From a bacterium (GTDB taxonomy: Bacteria; Actinomycetota; Acidimicrobiia; Acidimicrobiales; Bin134), in NCBI GenBank assembly GCA_028819295.1, contig JAPPMA010000077.1:54080-118079 (forward strand): a stretch of 64,000 bases of DNA, read 5' to 3'. The position numbers and the translations under genes were made by a program. Shown here piece after piece: positions 63,649 through 64,000 of this stretch. The notes under the pieces were generated by a model, which was given only the letters and a program-made list of their open reading frames with translations, was not told the origin of the DNA and did not search any database. Each line of letters opens with the position of its first letter. Positions within the stretch are counted from its first letter, which is position 1.

Positions 63649-64000
63649 CTAGCAGTCCGGGAGATGGTCCTTGTTCTCGATGGCCTCGTGCCAAGCGCGC
63701 AGTTCTTCGGGCAGGCAAAGCAAGTTGCCTGAGGCGTAGAAGTTCACCAGTTTGGTGAGGGCTGAGAACGAGAGGGGGATTGCCCCAGTCAGGTTATTTC
63801 CCCTGAGGAAGAGGCCGGTGAGGCCGGTGAAGTCGCCGATCTCTTCGGGGATAGCGCCGGTGAGGCTGAGCGATGTGAGTCGAGCGAGGTTGCCGAGTTC
63901 TTTCGGGATGGTGCCGGTGAGGTTGTTGTTGGAGAGGTTGAGCGTTGTGAGTCGAGCGAGGTTGCCGAGTTCTTTCGGGATGGTGCCGGTGAGGTTGTTG
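63649..64000 (-). CDS. Leucine-rich-repeat protein, 5' end off the window
   Basis: 117 codons of the C-terminus run from the right edge to TAG 63649, on the minus strand. Repeats of plant type: NNLTGTIPKELGNLARLTTL, then NLSNNNLTGTIPKELGNLAR, SLSLTGAIPEEIGDFTGLTG and LFLRGNNLTGAIPLSFSALT, about 24 residues each; one repeat lacks the SNNN segment. The cap ends CLPEELRAWHEAIENKDHLP-DC. Two repeats are nearly identical at DNA level (72-bp period, 63875 and 63947). Such bacterial LRR proteins are usually secreted and common in host-associated lineages. Confidence 0.82.
   Translation of the reverse strand, partial: NNLTGTIPKELGNLARLTTLNLSNNNLTGTIPKELGNLARLTSLSLTGAIPEEIGDFTGLTGLFLRGNNLTGAIPLSFSALTKLVNFYASGNLLCLPEELRAWHEAIENKDHLPDC

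Overview
The window is high-GC DNA from an actinobacterium, most likely of class Acidimicrobiia. Four things point there: an mtrA-mtrB-lpqB-like signalling block, a PimB-type glycosyltransferase, F420-style (LLM) oxidoreductase chemistry, and many GTG/TTG starts joined by 4-bp stop/start overlaps. Leucine-rich-repeat and GLUG-type surface proteins, many toxin-antitoxin loci and decayed insertion sequences suggest a host- or particle-associated lineage, possibly a sponge symbiont. That lifestyle is inference only.

Region by region. 1-2,700: a DUF6226 gene running off the left edge, tRNA-Cys(GCA), and a fused CopC-CopD copper protein. 2,700-14,600 (minus strand): a catabolic block with an FAD amine oxidase, a sugar-type ABC importer (permease, double ATPase, lipoprotein), a PucR regulator, an M19 dipeptidase, a hydantoinase/oxoprolinase and a DUF917 protein in ATGA overlap, a hydantoin-racemase stub, ornithine cyclodeaminase and a decayed PutA tail. 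It looks like uptake and ring-opening of a hydantoin- or ureide-like, amino-acid-derived compound. 14,680-16,550: a two-gene K+/H+ antiporter and tRNA-Val(GAC). 16,580-19,450: two PIN-type toxin-antitoxin loci, each with its own perfect palindrome, an EamA exporter, and a carboxymuconolactone-decarboxylase/AhpD-like gene with an in-frame TGA at a redox-active cysteine position, a selenocysteine candidate. 19,450-31,650: epoxide hydrolase, a two-gene iron ABC transporter behind an IdeR/DtxR-like box, acyl-CoA dehydrogenase, TIM-barrel isomerase, P450, LLM oxidoreductase, class III aminotransferase, two short-chain dehydrogenases and a zinc alcohol dehydrogenase, a lipid or xenobiotic catabolic neighbourhood.

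31,650-43,200: a 42-bp tandem repeat, a decayed GLUG surface-protein gene, a YgjP-like metalloprotease, a DUF1214 protein, acetoacetyl-CoA synthetase coupled to a CitE-like lyase, a flavin/F420 split-barrel protein, a class A penicillin-binding protein, a coiled-coil zinc-ribbon protein and a membrane protein. 43,200-45,300: rnpB (minus strand), whose 3' end lies in a 111-bp duplication, an IS3-like scrap and a third PIN toxin-antitoxin locus. 45,300-60,000: core genes, namely an FGGY kinase, trpD, a YacP-like NYN protein, queG, a PimB-like transferase, aminotransferase, phosphofructokinase, the GerMN lipoprotein/histidine kinase/response regulator set, inositol monophosphatase and threonine aldolase. 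60,000-64,000: a RloB-RloA-type two-gene defence candidate, remnants of IS256- and IS110-family transposases, and a leucine-rich-repeat protein running off the right edge.

A recurring theme is short, very recent tandem duplication (periods 42, 66, 72, 74 and 402 bp), often at gene boundaries, together with pseudogene decay. The strongest single lead is the possible selenoprotein at 18,881-19,450. No CRISPR array or rRNA gene was seen.
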